This document shows, in pieces, positions 24,084-35,409 of a stretch of 64,000 bases of DNA (its first letter is position 1; every line of letters starts with the position of its first letter). This DNA comes from Puffinus mauretanicus. Its lineage: Eukaryota > Chordata > Aves > Procellariiformes > Procellariidae. The position numbers and the translations under genes were made by a program. The notes under the pieces are model-generated. The model was given only the letters and a program-made list of their open reading frames with translations, was not told the DNA's origin and did no database searches. The stretch spans positions 806,001 through 870,000 of the forward strand of contig JAJKFH010000115.1 of the NCBI GenBank assembly GCA_023333565.1, given 5' to 3'.

Positions 24084-25789
24084 TTGCTAAGACACAACAG
24101 CAAGGTTTTCTGTCTTGAATAAGAGAGCTACCTGGTGGAGAGCAATGACAAAAGGAAGGAGTGGGGGGAGATTGGCAACAGAGGGGTTGATTTCCCACCA
24201 AAATCCAGATGGCCTGCTTGGTTTAAATGGCTTGTTGTTTCCCGCACTCCAAGTAGGTGCTTTGATTACCCTGCCATTGGTGTAGCTGGGGGCAAGGATA
24301 ACATTGCAACATTCCTCCTCTCTATGTGAGGAGCTTAAGGAAACATTTTTGAAAATCCTGAAAGAGTTTCCCAGGACAGAGACACTGCTTCCAGCACTAG
24401 TCTACAGCTCAATTCAACATTTGTTGTTTAATCTCACTGCAACCAAGGCTCAAGGAAATAAAGCAGACATTTTATTTCACGGCCAAAGGATATTTAGAAA
24501 TAATTGGGCTATTGAAATTGCTGTTTGTTAGGATTCTTTTTTTTTTTTTTGGACTAGTTTGAGTTTGTGTGTACATCTTCAATTTGTGTAATTTATTCAA
24601 GAGCTATGTGAAAAATAAGGATTTGTTCAGGATAAAAAATGTTTTCCTCTAGGAAATTTAGAAGACCTGATATTTTATAATGATGGATTTTTGCTCAGAA
24701 TTATGCAAAAAAAGGAAGAATAGTTTTTTAGCACATTTCAACGTATATTAGAAATGGAGCAGTGGTTGTCTTTGATTATGTAAAGAAAGATGACAAAGGA
24801 GGGGATGAAGAACAACTGTCAGAACCATAGTAAAAGTACCTACCATATAGAAATATTTAATCATAAATGAAGGAGGTCTTGCATTACATTTAATGCACAG
24901 CATTTGGGAAGCGTATCAGCCATGATTTTGTTCCAAGCGTTAAGCACCAGAACAAAACAAATGCATACTTCCAAATCCTTTTGGTTTTTTTTTTGAGGAG
25001 ATGGGCACCTTACTACAGATGATGCATCAAAATGTCTTCTGGGCTAGCCTTGCACCAGTTCTTTTCCTTTAGTCTTTAAGGAGCAGCTAAGACATTAGTA
25101 GATATGACTTTTGCAGGTTAAGCATTGCATATATACTGTCAGAGAGCTGAAGACTGTCAAAAAGTGCTTAAGACAAATTTATTAGCCTTGTCCAATAACA
25201 TAATATTTTCTTCAGCAGAGAATGCCAAATCTATTTCTGAGACTACTTGAGACATCATACATTTGTCATAGTTCTACTCTGTTTTCTGTTTAATGAATCA
25301 TTTTCAGCCTCCCCTTCTAGATGGAAACAAGCAACAAAAATCTAACTTAGCTTTGTAGGCTTTCAGTTCATGGGGTGTGTACTACTTCGTATTTTCAAGT
25401 TCCCCTGCAGAACAATGAACCATAAAACAAAGTAATGCCTTTCCTTCTCCTTCAAGGTACTGCCTATCCTGCTGTTTCAAGTAGAAGTGAAATAAAATAT
25501 TTAAACAAACAAGTGAACAGAGAAGGAGGAAGCACAACAAAGCTAAACAAAAGAGCTCCTCTTACAGGAATTTCAACGTTACCAAATGGTCCAAGCTTCC
25601 CCCATACATCAGAGTTCTCCATTGCATATCTGCCTACGTGCATGCACATATGAAACCAGAAGGCATTGCCTTTTTAGCAATGAAAGCTGATCTCTCAGCC
25701 CATGGGGCAGAAGTATACAACAATGCTGGTACTCAGCAGAAAAATGACCGGAAGCAGGCAAAATGTACTCTATACATCAAAATTCCTTT
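24084..25789. other. Unique non-coding DNA, nothing recognised
   Basis: Frames reach 75 codons at most and have no recognisable content. A T run lies at about 24537-24551 and another T run near 24987-24995. No repeat borders are evident. Confidence 0.65.
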
Positions 25790-25910
25790 TGAGAAGTGCA
25801 GAAAGCGCTAGATAAATAACATTGTAATGGCATTGTAATTCCCATTTTAAAATGGGGTGGGAATGTAGGTACAAAAGACTACATGATCTTCTCTGTGTAG
25901 AAGCTGATCT
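25790..25910 (-). mobile_element. Old MIR SINE copy, antisense
   Basis: On the plus strand the order is AAAGCGCTAGATAAATAACA (25802-25821), then TTCCCATTTTAAAATGGGG (25839-25857), then a 'tacatgatcttctctgtgt' block. This is the reverse complement of the MIR 3' half: 'ctctctgtgcctcagtttccccatctgtaaaatggggataat...agcgctt'. The match is gapped and very diverged, as expected for MIR in birds. An open frame from 25852 runs through it by chance. Confidence 0.55.
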
Positions 25911-25914
25911 AAAT

Positions 25915-28900
25915 AAATATCTGTATGAAAATAAGCATGTATTCATGTATAAAGTGCCAGCAGTGAGGGACTCATGGAAGAGAGTGCTTCAAAGACACCC
26001 CAGGTCCTACGTAATGTCAGCGCTGGCTAAACCTGCCTGGGTGCAAGTCAATGGCAGCAGGCACAGTCCACTTCCCCTAGTGAGCCCTACAGTTACTCTA
26101 AATCCATACAATTTCTTTGGCTTGAGGTTTTAAACTGAAAGCATTATCACCAAATGACTTTGTTACTTCCCAGGTCATGAAGATGCAAGAACTAGAGGGA
26201 GGAAGAAAAACATTTCTTCTCAAATTTCCGGTTCAGTCAACATGTCCTTTATAAACCTCTGCTGTTGGAACCTTTTTTAGTTTATGTTTTATCTCGGCAC
26301 GTATTTTCTCCAACATTTTTGGATGATTTCTCTATGTTAGATAGCAAATACAAACATTTGCCTGTCAAAGTTGATCTCCATCCTTCTAAGCCTCCATTGT
26401 TCAGCTAGAAAACAGGCAGTTTCTTACAGCCCACCTAAGGCTAGTGAGCTGACTCAAGGGGTAGAAAAAAAAAATAGCATGAAGCACCAGACTTTAGTAC
26501 ACGTCAGTGCAACAAACATTTAAATAGTGGGAAGAGACAGGATGAGAGAACAACGTACCCAGCACTGTGAACTTCTTTGCTGACATCTGTGTTTTCCAGT
26601 GATCAGAGAGCTTCATGATAAAGGACAATTTCTTTTAGCACTTTCAGTTTCCCACAGAATACTTCAAAGCCTAGGCTTGATGATGCCTGCACCATGCATT
26701 TTCTCCCTGAGAGACACAGATCTCAAGCTGGAGATACAGCTAGCATGACTCCTTCAGAACAGCAATGTTACTGCCATGTTGGCGGTGTCCAAGCCAGAAA
26801 GACCTGAAAGGGAGATGCAATTCTCCACCTGCCAAAAACTCAAACTGATGTGGCATCCATGGGTGGATCTGATTTTTCTATCTTGAAACCAGTGAATTAA
26901 GAGCATTTCAGGAGCTTAAAAAAAGAAAAGATTTAAGGACCAGATGCATGAGTACATCGGGAACAGTATTCAAAGGCTTTCACCCCCACTTAGGTCAGTC
27001 TGCTGCTGGTCTGGAAAATGCTTTATGTATTTTGACTTCACACAGAACATCAGTTTTGGCTAAACCCGCAGTCGAACCTCCTGCCCAGCTGATATTTACC
27101 TTCTGCACATTCTGCCAGCAATACATTTGCGCGTTCTGCCATCGCAGTGCTACGTGAGCTTGCTGTACCTTTGCTATCTCTTGCCTATGCTAAAGTCACC
27201 TTAAAAGATTAATAGGGATCCATTCTTCAGCACTGTCATTTCAGCACCTTTTATAAAGGTCATTCGCACTTAAAAATGAGGCAGTTAGAAAACAGTTAAG
27301 TATCTCTGGCAGAATGACTTTTAGGTCACAGGATACAGAGGGCCTCAGCTCCGGTGTGCGTCACTCCCATTAAAAAAAAAAAAAAGTAATTTACTGATAA
27401 CCAAAATTGGTATAATAATTCATGCATGCAAATTAAATAGAAAACAGAAGTATTTTAGGAGGATAACATCCATTATTACGACACTGTATATGCCTGAGAC
27501 AAAGCTGACAAGTTTCATGGTCATTTTTACCATAGTCATGGTGAAAATATTACATTTTATGGTTTGTCGCAGATTAATGAGAAAATACTTTTAAGTGCAG
27601 TTTTAATATTAAGAAATTAGCAAAGATTTAACGGTCCTTATTTAGTTGAGTTAAGCAAAAGAAAAAAGCCCTTGAACAACTACAAATATCAGCTTGTGAT
27701 CTGTGCCTCATTAATTCCTTTCACACAGCTAGAAAGTGGGTGAAGCAAAGACAGCATCCAGCAACAAGTGCCTTTGTGTGAAGATTGATTTTTTCTTTTT
27801 TGTTTTGTTCTTAATGCAGAATGTGAATAGAATCCACAGAACCAGAATCCTAATAATTTGAATTGACCCAACCTAGGTTTTATTCCGGGAAAAAAAAATA
27901 AGCCTGCCACCCAAAGTGAAATGCAGGGGTGCAATGCAGAGTGCGCAGAAAGCAGACAAGCCCCAATTCATTGTGGTAACTGTTAACACTTTTTCCATCT
28001 TCAGAAGATCATGTTGGTGTCATTCACAAGGAAACAGTAGAAAATTGTTGAGGTGAAATATAAATTTTGCCTCCCTCAACGCTGAAGTGTCATTTACAAC
28101 TATAAACTTGACAGTGCAGCATTCCTACCTGTCAGCTGAAAGAGTTATGCCAAGTCGCAGCTTCAGGGTTTCGCTTCACCTACCAACAATCCAGTGAAAA
28201 AGTATGTGGCTCCTTTCCAGAAAGGGTAGCAAAATATCCCCCACAGACTGTAACACCTCAAAGGCCACAGGATTTCTGAAGGCAGCACCTTCACTGTGAC
28301 TGCATGGACCAACCATCAAATTAGTGACTGCCTGCATAGCTATCACGTTTAGGATTTCTGGAAATTTGGCAGCTCTGTTTGGAGACATGGAAACCAGGGC
28401 ATTTTCCTGGAAACCGTAGGAAACCATATCCTTTGAGCACCATTGTAGCTGCGAGAATCATACAGAATGGGTGTTTGCAAGTCCTAAATCTGCATAGGAA
28501 AACCCTTGTGCCTTCCCCTATAGCCTCTGAAAGCATGACACCCCCAAAATAACATGAATTTACATCTTTCAACAGCCTTATGTATTAAGACAATCTCTAT
28601 GTTTCTGGATAAATGAAGGCAGGAGGAGATTCAGGTCATTCAAATCTGTGTCTTACCCATCCCAGTTATGGCAAACCATGTTAGAGTTTACCTTAAGTGT
28701 GTATTTTAATGCTGCTGCTTTTGATTCAGCACCAAAGAAGTGCTTGATGGTGCCTAAATTCTTCCATCATTAGGAAATATTGATTTGCTGAGGAGGGAGG
28801 AGGATAACGAAGACATTTCCTTTGGGTCAGGCTTCCAACAAGGAGGAATCTACAGAAGGGACCATGAAGGGCTCAGAAAGGTTCCTCACTCTGCAGATGG

Positions 28901-30516
28901 ATTTTTACAGCAAAGCTATAGAAGCAAAACAACCAGCTTGACATCCTTGCCTGACTTTAAGCAAGGGGCTGAACCTGATCCTCCCACAAACTTACTGCCT
29001 GCTTTAGCAGCAGGATCTTGGTTGCTTATGTAGAAACTTGTAGAGAGACAAGTGCAGCAGTTAAGCAGTTCCACATCTGAGTTGCAGGACAGTGATTACA
29101 GGTGGATTTATATGTCCCAAATGATTAACACAACCCATACACGAACAGCTATTCTAGCACATCTTCTCTGTGCCCATCATCCCTGTTTTACAGGCTTTAG
29201 GATTTTAGGAATTCTGCTCACAGGAGCCAGTTTTACTGTAACAATTTAAAATTCTAACTAAATATTTGCATGTATGTGTTGCCACTGTATTATGGAAGTG
29301 ATTAATATGAAGATTTATGCACTTGGGTATTGTAGTATGCATCCTTCATAAGGTGCTTTCATCCTGCCTAAGCGCTCCGGATAAGATTGAGTCTAGTGGG
29401 ACACATTATAATTAAACAAATCTATCATTTTTGCAGTTATACTTATGTTCTTAAGCTAGATTAAAACACAGTTCAACAGATTCTTATCGTGGACATCACT
29501 GGTTTGAAGTACAGCCAGGTCAGTTCCTGCTGCTGTACTTTTCCCCATCATTGATTTTTTCCCAGAGAAGTGAGAAATATTAAAATACAGTACTTGAACA
29601 AATCTTTTAGTCTGAGTGAGCACAGGGAGGGACTGGATGGAGGGAAGCAAAGGAAGGCCAGTTTGAAAATTAAGGAAAAGGGACATGTAATGAGTAACAG
29701 GCAAGGCCACAAATTATTTTGTTATGTACTGAGTTAAGCCACCCTAAACAAGCACTTCCAGTTCTGAAATTCACTTCTTATGTACAGCACTACTAGTTAA
29801 CCAAATAATTCAAATGTTTGCACAAAAGGGATGTGCAAAAGGATTGAAGGCATCAGCAGTCATAAGTCCAGGTATTCTAATGCACAGACAAAGAATATCT
29901 CCCCCTGCACACACTGTTTGCTCACTCCAGACAGGAACATGACACCCAGTCTGTGAGAAAGCTCTACACCAGCCCCTGTATTTCAAGGCAAATGCTGTGG
30001 GTCAGCCAGCGAGCCGTTAAAGAGCTGTAAATCCTCAAATGAGTCAATAATAATTTATCTCTTCTATTCAGATAGGAGATGATTCAGAAGTTACTAAGAT
30101 TAAAGGCTAAGGTTTCAAAACCTTTTCCTTTTTTTGAAAAAAAGGGGAAAAAACCCCACCCCACAAACTGAAGAGCCAAATTGATACACTAAAAATTGAA
30201 TCCCAGTTTTCAGAGGCTGAATGCTCAGGACTTTTGGAAGATTCAGCTCACTTATGAGACTCAAGCTGGGTGTTTTGAAGCCGCTAAATTTTGGAATTTT
30301 TATGCTCAGAGGCTGCAATCAGCATGGCCGTGCCACAGCCTCCCGAGTTTGGTCAGGTCAAAGCATCAACTGAAGTCACAGCTGGTTCTTGAATTGCCCC
30401 TATCGCTGCTTCCAAGAAATCCTGATATGCAAAGGCCCCCTGCCTGCTACCCTGGCTCCCTCTGCAGTCCCACAATGACTGTGTTCATCTTTACAGAAAG
30501 GGTTTCGCACTCCATG
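25915..30516. other. Unique non-coding DNA, no supported gene
   Basis: Contains a short A run at 27372 and an octamer-type ATGCAAAT at 27426-27433 inside an AT-rich patch, and little else that is distinctive. A minus-strand frame of 83 codons (28427 down to 28176) reads as a plausible but unrecognised peptide and overlaps another frame; it is not called. The last few hundred bases before 30517 show no mobile element. Confidence 0.6.
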
Positions 30517-31605
30517 TCATAGAATCATAGAATAGTTTGGGTTGGAAGGGACCTTTAAAGGTCATCTAGTCCAACCCCCCTGCCATGGGCAGGGACATTT
30601 TCAACTAGATCAGGTTGCCCAGAGCCCCATCCAACCTGATTGAATATTCCCAGGGATGGGGCATCTACCACCTCTCTGGGCAACGTTTTCCAGTGTTTCA
30701 CCACCCTCATCGTAAAAAATTTCTTCCTCATATCTAGTCTGAATCTACCCTCTTTTAGTTTAAAACCATTCCCCCTTGTCCTGTCACAACAGGCCCTACT
30801 AAAAAGTCTGTCCCCATCTTTCTTATAAACCCCCTTTAAGTACTGAAAGGCTGCAATAAGGTCTCCCCAAAGCCTTCTCTTCTCCAGGCTGAATAACCCC
30901 AACTCTCTCAGCCTTTCTTCGTAGGAGAGGTGTTCCACTTCCCTGATCATTTTTGTGGCCCTCCTCTGGACCCGTCCAAGAGGTCCATGTCTTTCCTGTG
31001 CTGAGGACTCCAGAGCTGGATGCAGCACTGCAGGTGGGGTCTCACCAGAGCAGAGCAGAGAGGCAGAATCACCTCCCTCGACCTGCCAGCCACGCTTCTT
31101 TTGATGCAGCCCAGGGTACGGTTGGCCTTCTGGGCTGCGAGCGCACATTGTTGGCTCATGTCCAGCTTTTCATCCACCCGTACCCCCAAGTCCTTCTGGG
31201 CAGGGCTGCTCTCAATCCCTTCATCCCCCAGCCTGTATTGATACCGGGGGTTGCCTCCACCCACGTGCAGGACCTTGCACTTGGCCTTGTTGAACCTCAT
31301 GAGGTTCACGTCGGCCCACTTCTTGAGCTTGTCCAGGTCCCTCTGAATGGCATCCCATCCCTCAGGCATGTCAACCACATCACTCAGCTTTGTGACATCT
31401 GCAAACTTGCTGAGGGTGCACTCGATCCCACTGTCTATGTCATTGATGAAGGTATTAAGCAGTACCCATCCCAATATGGAACCCTGAGGGACACCTTGTC
31501 ACCGATCTCCATCTGGACATTGAGCTGTTGACCACTACTCTCTGGATGTGACCATCCAACCAATTCCTCATCCACCAAACAGTCAAATCCATTCAGACCC
31601 AGCAG
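30517..31605 (-). mobile_element. CR1 LINE fragment, well preserved, antisense
   Basis: On the minus strand this is the 3' part of CR1. The tail is TCATAGAATCATAGAATAG on the plus strand (30517-30535), followed by GGTTGGAAGGGACCTTTAAA. A long minus-strand frame (31474 to 30947, 175 codons) holds RT core pieces: [20 protein letters not shown], then [10 protein letters not shown], where the second Asp of the 'FADD' motif is Val, then [19 protein letters not shown] and [21 protein letters not shown] one-base-type frameshift near 30975 moves reading to a second frame, which carries [37 protein letters not shown] and [20 protein letters not shown]. Further 5', broken frames still give an RT-like GHIQRVVVN segment near 31530-31560. 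It is 5'-truncated near 31605. Loss of the catalytic Asp, together with the frameshift, means no active enzyme. It looks younger than the CR1 at 10171. Confidence 0.95.
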
Positions 31606-31609
31606 TCTG

Positions 31610-33100
31610 CACCCAGACTTCCCACTGTTTTTTTTTCTGCTTGCTCCTAAATTGGAGGATTTTGAAAGGATAAGACAGCCCTGGGTGCCAGTCTCACGCT
31701 CATTGGAAAAATGCAGATGCTGCTACCAAGGTCTTGGAGATTATCTGTGAATGCTTTTGTAAACACAGCATGCTGAGGTAGAAATGAATGCCCTGATAAC
31801 TTGAAGAGAGAAAACACCACCAACTGCAGAAATATTACAGCACCACATTATTTAGGTTATACCAATCATAATTTGATTGAATAAAATATTGAAAGTAATT
31901 TAAAAAAAAAAAAAGTGAGAGAGTTTCCACATGTCACTTAACAGACAACCAGCTGCTTCTCCAGTTCATACTCCCAAAAGACCAAGCAGAACAGGTTATC
32001 AGTTTCAGCTTCAGCTATCTCTGCCAGGCTGTAGTAGCTCACTGAGACTGTTCTACACTCAGCACTTTGCTAGGAACTGCGGGGGATTTTATGTGGAGCA
32101 AGTCTAATGTACCCATGTGCTGCAGGTAACAAACATGCCTCTACCTGTCCCTCATTCATATGAAAACCCCAGAAGGTTTGGTAGATGAACCACTAGCACA
32201 GATTGTGTCCGACTTATCAGGCACATGCTAAGATCTCTTTCAAACAACTATAATAGGGGGTCTTCCATCATATACCCAGACCAGCCACTGAAATGCAGTA
32301 TCCCTCCATGAAACAGATGCAGAGTTGTGTTACATATATCTCATTCTGAGAAAATTGTTCTTTCTGCCCTCTCATCTCTTCTTCAAGACAGGAAGACTTC
32401 AGTAGTCTTAGTCCTCTTTACCTACCCTTTTCCTCCTTTACAAGGTCTTCCACACTGATTAAAAAAACTCCAGAGTGCTATCTCGTTGAGCAGAAAACAT
32501 ACCCATGTAATTGACCCATGGTCAATTATGAAAAAAATAAGCAACAGCCAAATCCAGCTAAAGCACTTACCACAAACACGAAGAATCCCAGACTGCTAGG
32601 TTTTGCTGCTTTCCTCAAAAGTGTTATTACTCCTTGACACTCATAGAGGTCTACAGTACCTCTCAGTTAGTCTGTCTTAGCATCTACTGCATCAGGAATA
32701 ATACAGAATAGAAGCAGGTGAGTGGTTTCATTGTGATTATAAACAGCTGCCTTTAACAGAGAGGTGTGGCAAAGTACCAGCTTTCTGGAATTGAAGGAGC
32801 AATAATAACACCTCAGTGTATGGTTTGCATTGATTAACACAAGTCTACCTGTTTTGGGGATGAGGAGGAGATGAATATGGTGTCCCTTTCATGTGCAGGA
32901 AACAAGGGTTGACTTAAACATAGCACACATACCCTCTTCCATAGCATCAAGAGGCAAGACATGAAAGTTGTCTTGTGCTTCTTAGGGGTCTTGCAATGAA
33001 CAGGTAGGACAACCCAAGTATGACAACAGGGTCAAACAGTACCAGCATTATAGATCCAAAATTAGGTGTTTGAGCTACCGGGGTAATACATTTCTGCCTT
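31610..33100. other. Unique non-coding DNA, nothing recognised
   Basis: No coding frame of note. A T run lies near 31629 and an A run at about 31901-31912. No repeat borders were recognised. Confidence 0.6.
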
Positions 33101-33101
33101 A

Positions 33102-33192
33102 GATTCTGATCTTGTAAAGAGTTATGCAGGTACTTAGCTTTAAGTACAGACAAAGTGCCACTGCTTTCAATAGAGCTATTCATGTGTTTAAA
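33102..33192. mobile_element. Degenerate palindromic amniote repeat
   Basis: GATTCTGATCTTGTAAAGAG (33102-33121), then TTATGCAGGTACTTAGCTTT (33122-33141), then 'ctgctttcaatagagctattcatgtg' and TTTAAAG follow the layout of a foldback repeat abundant in turtle and crocodile DNA. In that repeat 'tcctgcaaagacttatgcacatgcttaacttt' is followed by 'cccattgacttcaatgggactactcacatgc'. The element is non-coding and MITE-like. The match is from memory. Confidence 0.45.
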
Positions 33193-33194
33193 GG

Positions 33195-34455
33195 CCTGGA
33201 GCTTTAGAGTGCTGATTCCTTGGGTCTGGGATTAGCTAAAATTTATAGCACCAGTTATTCTCAAGAAAGGCACAATCACTTGTCTGGTCTTATTTATACT
33301 AACATTTCCTCCAGCTGGAGGGAATTCCTTTAGAACAGAAATTACCTATACTGAAAAGCCAAATGATCTTTTTGTAATACTGTGATAGCCTGCAACTAAA
33401 ATAAGACTTTTAAGCTGACAAAAGATCAAGACCACTGACATAAAATTGGATTAACATGAAAGAATATTGGTGCTGTTTCATTTCCCCATTTCTTCCCACA
33501 ATGACCCATTATAACTAATAATTTAAAAGGATGGTTAGCATTCAAAATGCTAACAGAAAAAACACGCAACAAATAAAATACAGAAACATTTATTTCCAAC
33601 ACGGTAAGAAGGACTCCGATGACAATATTACTTCAGTAGTTTTCTCCTTTATTATGTTGTCTACATCTGCATTGACAGTTGTTGCTGGGGACCTAGGAGG
33701 TAGGATGCAAATCAATCTATTTTTGCTTTTTTGCTTCACTTTATTGAGTTTAAAATTCACAGGAAGTTCTTCCATCTACTGGTTTTCTTGAAAATGAACA
33801 AGTTTTTTTTGAAGCAAACTCCTCTAATTTTTGGGGAACATTTGGGAGGCAGTTCCCATTAACCAGCTTTGCTGCCTGTTTTCCTTCTGCCTTCAGGATG
33901 TAAGTAATTTGGGGAGGGTGGACGATAAGGGGTTGATTTTGCAACTCTCTGTACTGTTACTCCATCCCCGCAGCTAAAAGCGATGCCTTATTTCAGCCAA
34001 CTCCATATCCCAAGTGGTTGCCTACTCAAACTTCATAGTGTAAGCCAGACTGTGGAAACATATATGTTGTTGGGTATCACACCATGTTTTACTCTTTCAG
34101 GACTGACTGCAGGAATTGCTGAATCCAGTAAAAATTTTGTCTACGTAAGGTCTACAGTATTCCTGTCTCAGACTCATATGCGCCAATTCGTGTGGATACA
34201 TCACAAAAATGTGGCAGCTAGTATTTTACCCCAGCTGCAGCAAAAAACCCAAATTACATTAACAATTTCAACGGATAATCCATTTTTCATCTGTTGTTCT
34301 AGTAGAAATATATCCTATAACTGGAAAGAAGACAATCTCTTCTGCCCATTGTATTTTCCAATAACTTTAATATTTCTATTAAAAAGAAACTGGAGGTAAG
34401 AATTACTTTATAAGCAAATGCCAAGCCACACAAACCAACAATACTGCATAATTTG
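33195..34455. other. Unique non-coding DNA
   Basis: One 138-codon plus-strand frame (33983-34399) and shorter overlapping frames occur. None shows a domain, a signal peptide or a splice context that I could trust, so none is called. The right edge runs into the decayed transposase starting near 34460. Confidence 0.55.
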
Positions 34456-34459
34456 TGCT

Positions 34460-35335
34460 GATAAAGTCTGGCAGTAGTTTATTGACTCCAGAAGGCTTCA
34501 TCATGAAAATTAACATTTAATTCTCAGAAGACAAAATATTTCTCATTTCTTAAAATATCTCCTTTTACACTTTAACTTGAAGAAACCAATCCCCAAACTC
34601 TGTTCTCAGCAACTTTTGTGTCAGAGACAGAGTGATAGCCGTTGAAAGCTCTGTTCCTCGCTCTAACAAGGTTAATCACTTTAACAACTTCCATGACATT
34701 TGCCAGTGCTAGTACTTTCTCGCATGAAGCTTTTCGGTACCTCATTCGTTGAAAAGGTAGGAAGTTCACTCCATATTTCTTTTTAAGTAAACCAATAAAA
34801 CTGTTGACTCCCCCCCCCACGCAGCTGGAGAACCGTCAGTCACGACAGCTGTTATTTTGTCAAAGCCACCAAAGCAGTTCACAGTGCCCTTCACAGGATT
34901 AAAAATAAAATCTTTTTTATGGTGCCGTGCAGGGATAACAGCCTCAGCAATTCCTCATGAACCTTAAAATCCCTGTTAATCATATAAAAAATATCAACAG
35001 TTGGTTTAAAGTACAGCAGTTACCTCTGCACTTTTCACCAAGTGCCAAAGAATAAACAACTCCATTATCCATTTCCAGTTTCAGATTTTCAGTCAAAATC
35101 ACACATATAGCTAACTCAGGTGACATTTGTCATGAAAGGGACACAGATTCAATTTCTGTTGTTGTTACTGGTGCTTTCTCATCTTCAGGCACTGTGACAG
35201 ATGCTGCAGCATTGCTATATGACAAATTCTGCATCAGCTAAATCTATTCTTTGGCTATGCAACTGATACATTTTACAACATTAGATGCACTAGTTTTCTG
35301 GCATGGAAACCTGGCTTCATTGAAGTCAAAGGCAA
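34460..35335 (-). pseudogene. Decayed hAT-superfamily transposase (GTF2IRD2/ZBED5-like)
   Basis: Read right to left across frames, the minus strand follows the hAT transposase that also gave rise to host genes such as GTF2IRD2 and ZBED5. Pieces in order: KTSASNVVKCISCIAKE (about 35245-35295); ADAEFVI (near 35220-35240), like 'FTDGEFVK'; IESVSLS and ILTENLKLEM; SLALGE (35034-35051), equivalent to the catalytic 'SLALDES', with the Asp replaced by Gly; RDFKVHEELLRLLSLHGT (34924-34977); FGGFDKITAVVTDGSP (34832-34879), which keeps the second acidic residue in 'VTDGxP'; NSFIGLLKKKYGVNF; LANVMEVVKVINLVRAR (34655-34705); and TEFGDWFLQVK (34571-34603), like 'AEYGDLLLHTEVRW'. At least five frameshifts and several stops separate the pieces. 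The longest intact part is 82 codons (34820 to 34572). Neither the zinc-finger N-terminus nor the C-terminal dimerisation region is visible. It could be a Charlie8-like transposon relic or a retrocopy of a domesticated gene. Confidence 0.75.
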
Positions 35336-35365
35336 AAATCCCATATCCTTCAAATCTTGAACAGA

Positions 35366-35408
35366 GCCACCCCCATGTTGTGTGTGTCTTATGCCACCCC
35401 CATGTTGT
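35366..35408. repeat. 16-bp direct repeat, period 27
   Basis: GCCACCCCCATGTTGT occurs at 35366-35381 and again at 35393-35408, separated by an 11-base T/G-rich spacer. It sits just beyond the N-terminal side of the decayed hAT reading frame and looks like a local duplication. Confidence 0.9.
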
Positions 35409-35409
35409 T

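Noticed and set aside
29280..29390. Possible MIR tail on the minus strand
   Set aside because: Only short words such as GGTGCTTTCATCC and AAGCGCTCC fit; too little to support a call.
30953..31531. 192-codon open frame on the plus strand
   Set aside because: It is the antisense of the CR1 reverse-transcriptase region, which is open on both strands because of its codon composition.
33983..34399. 138-codon plus-strand frame
   Set aside because: No domain, no codon-use signal that I can judge, and of chance length for a window this size.
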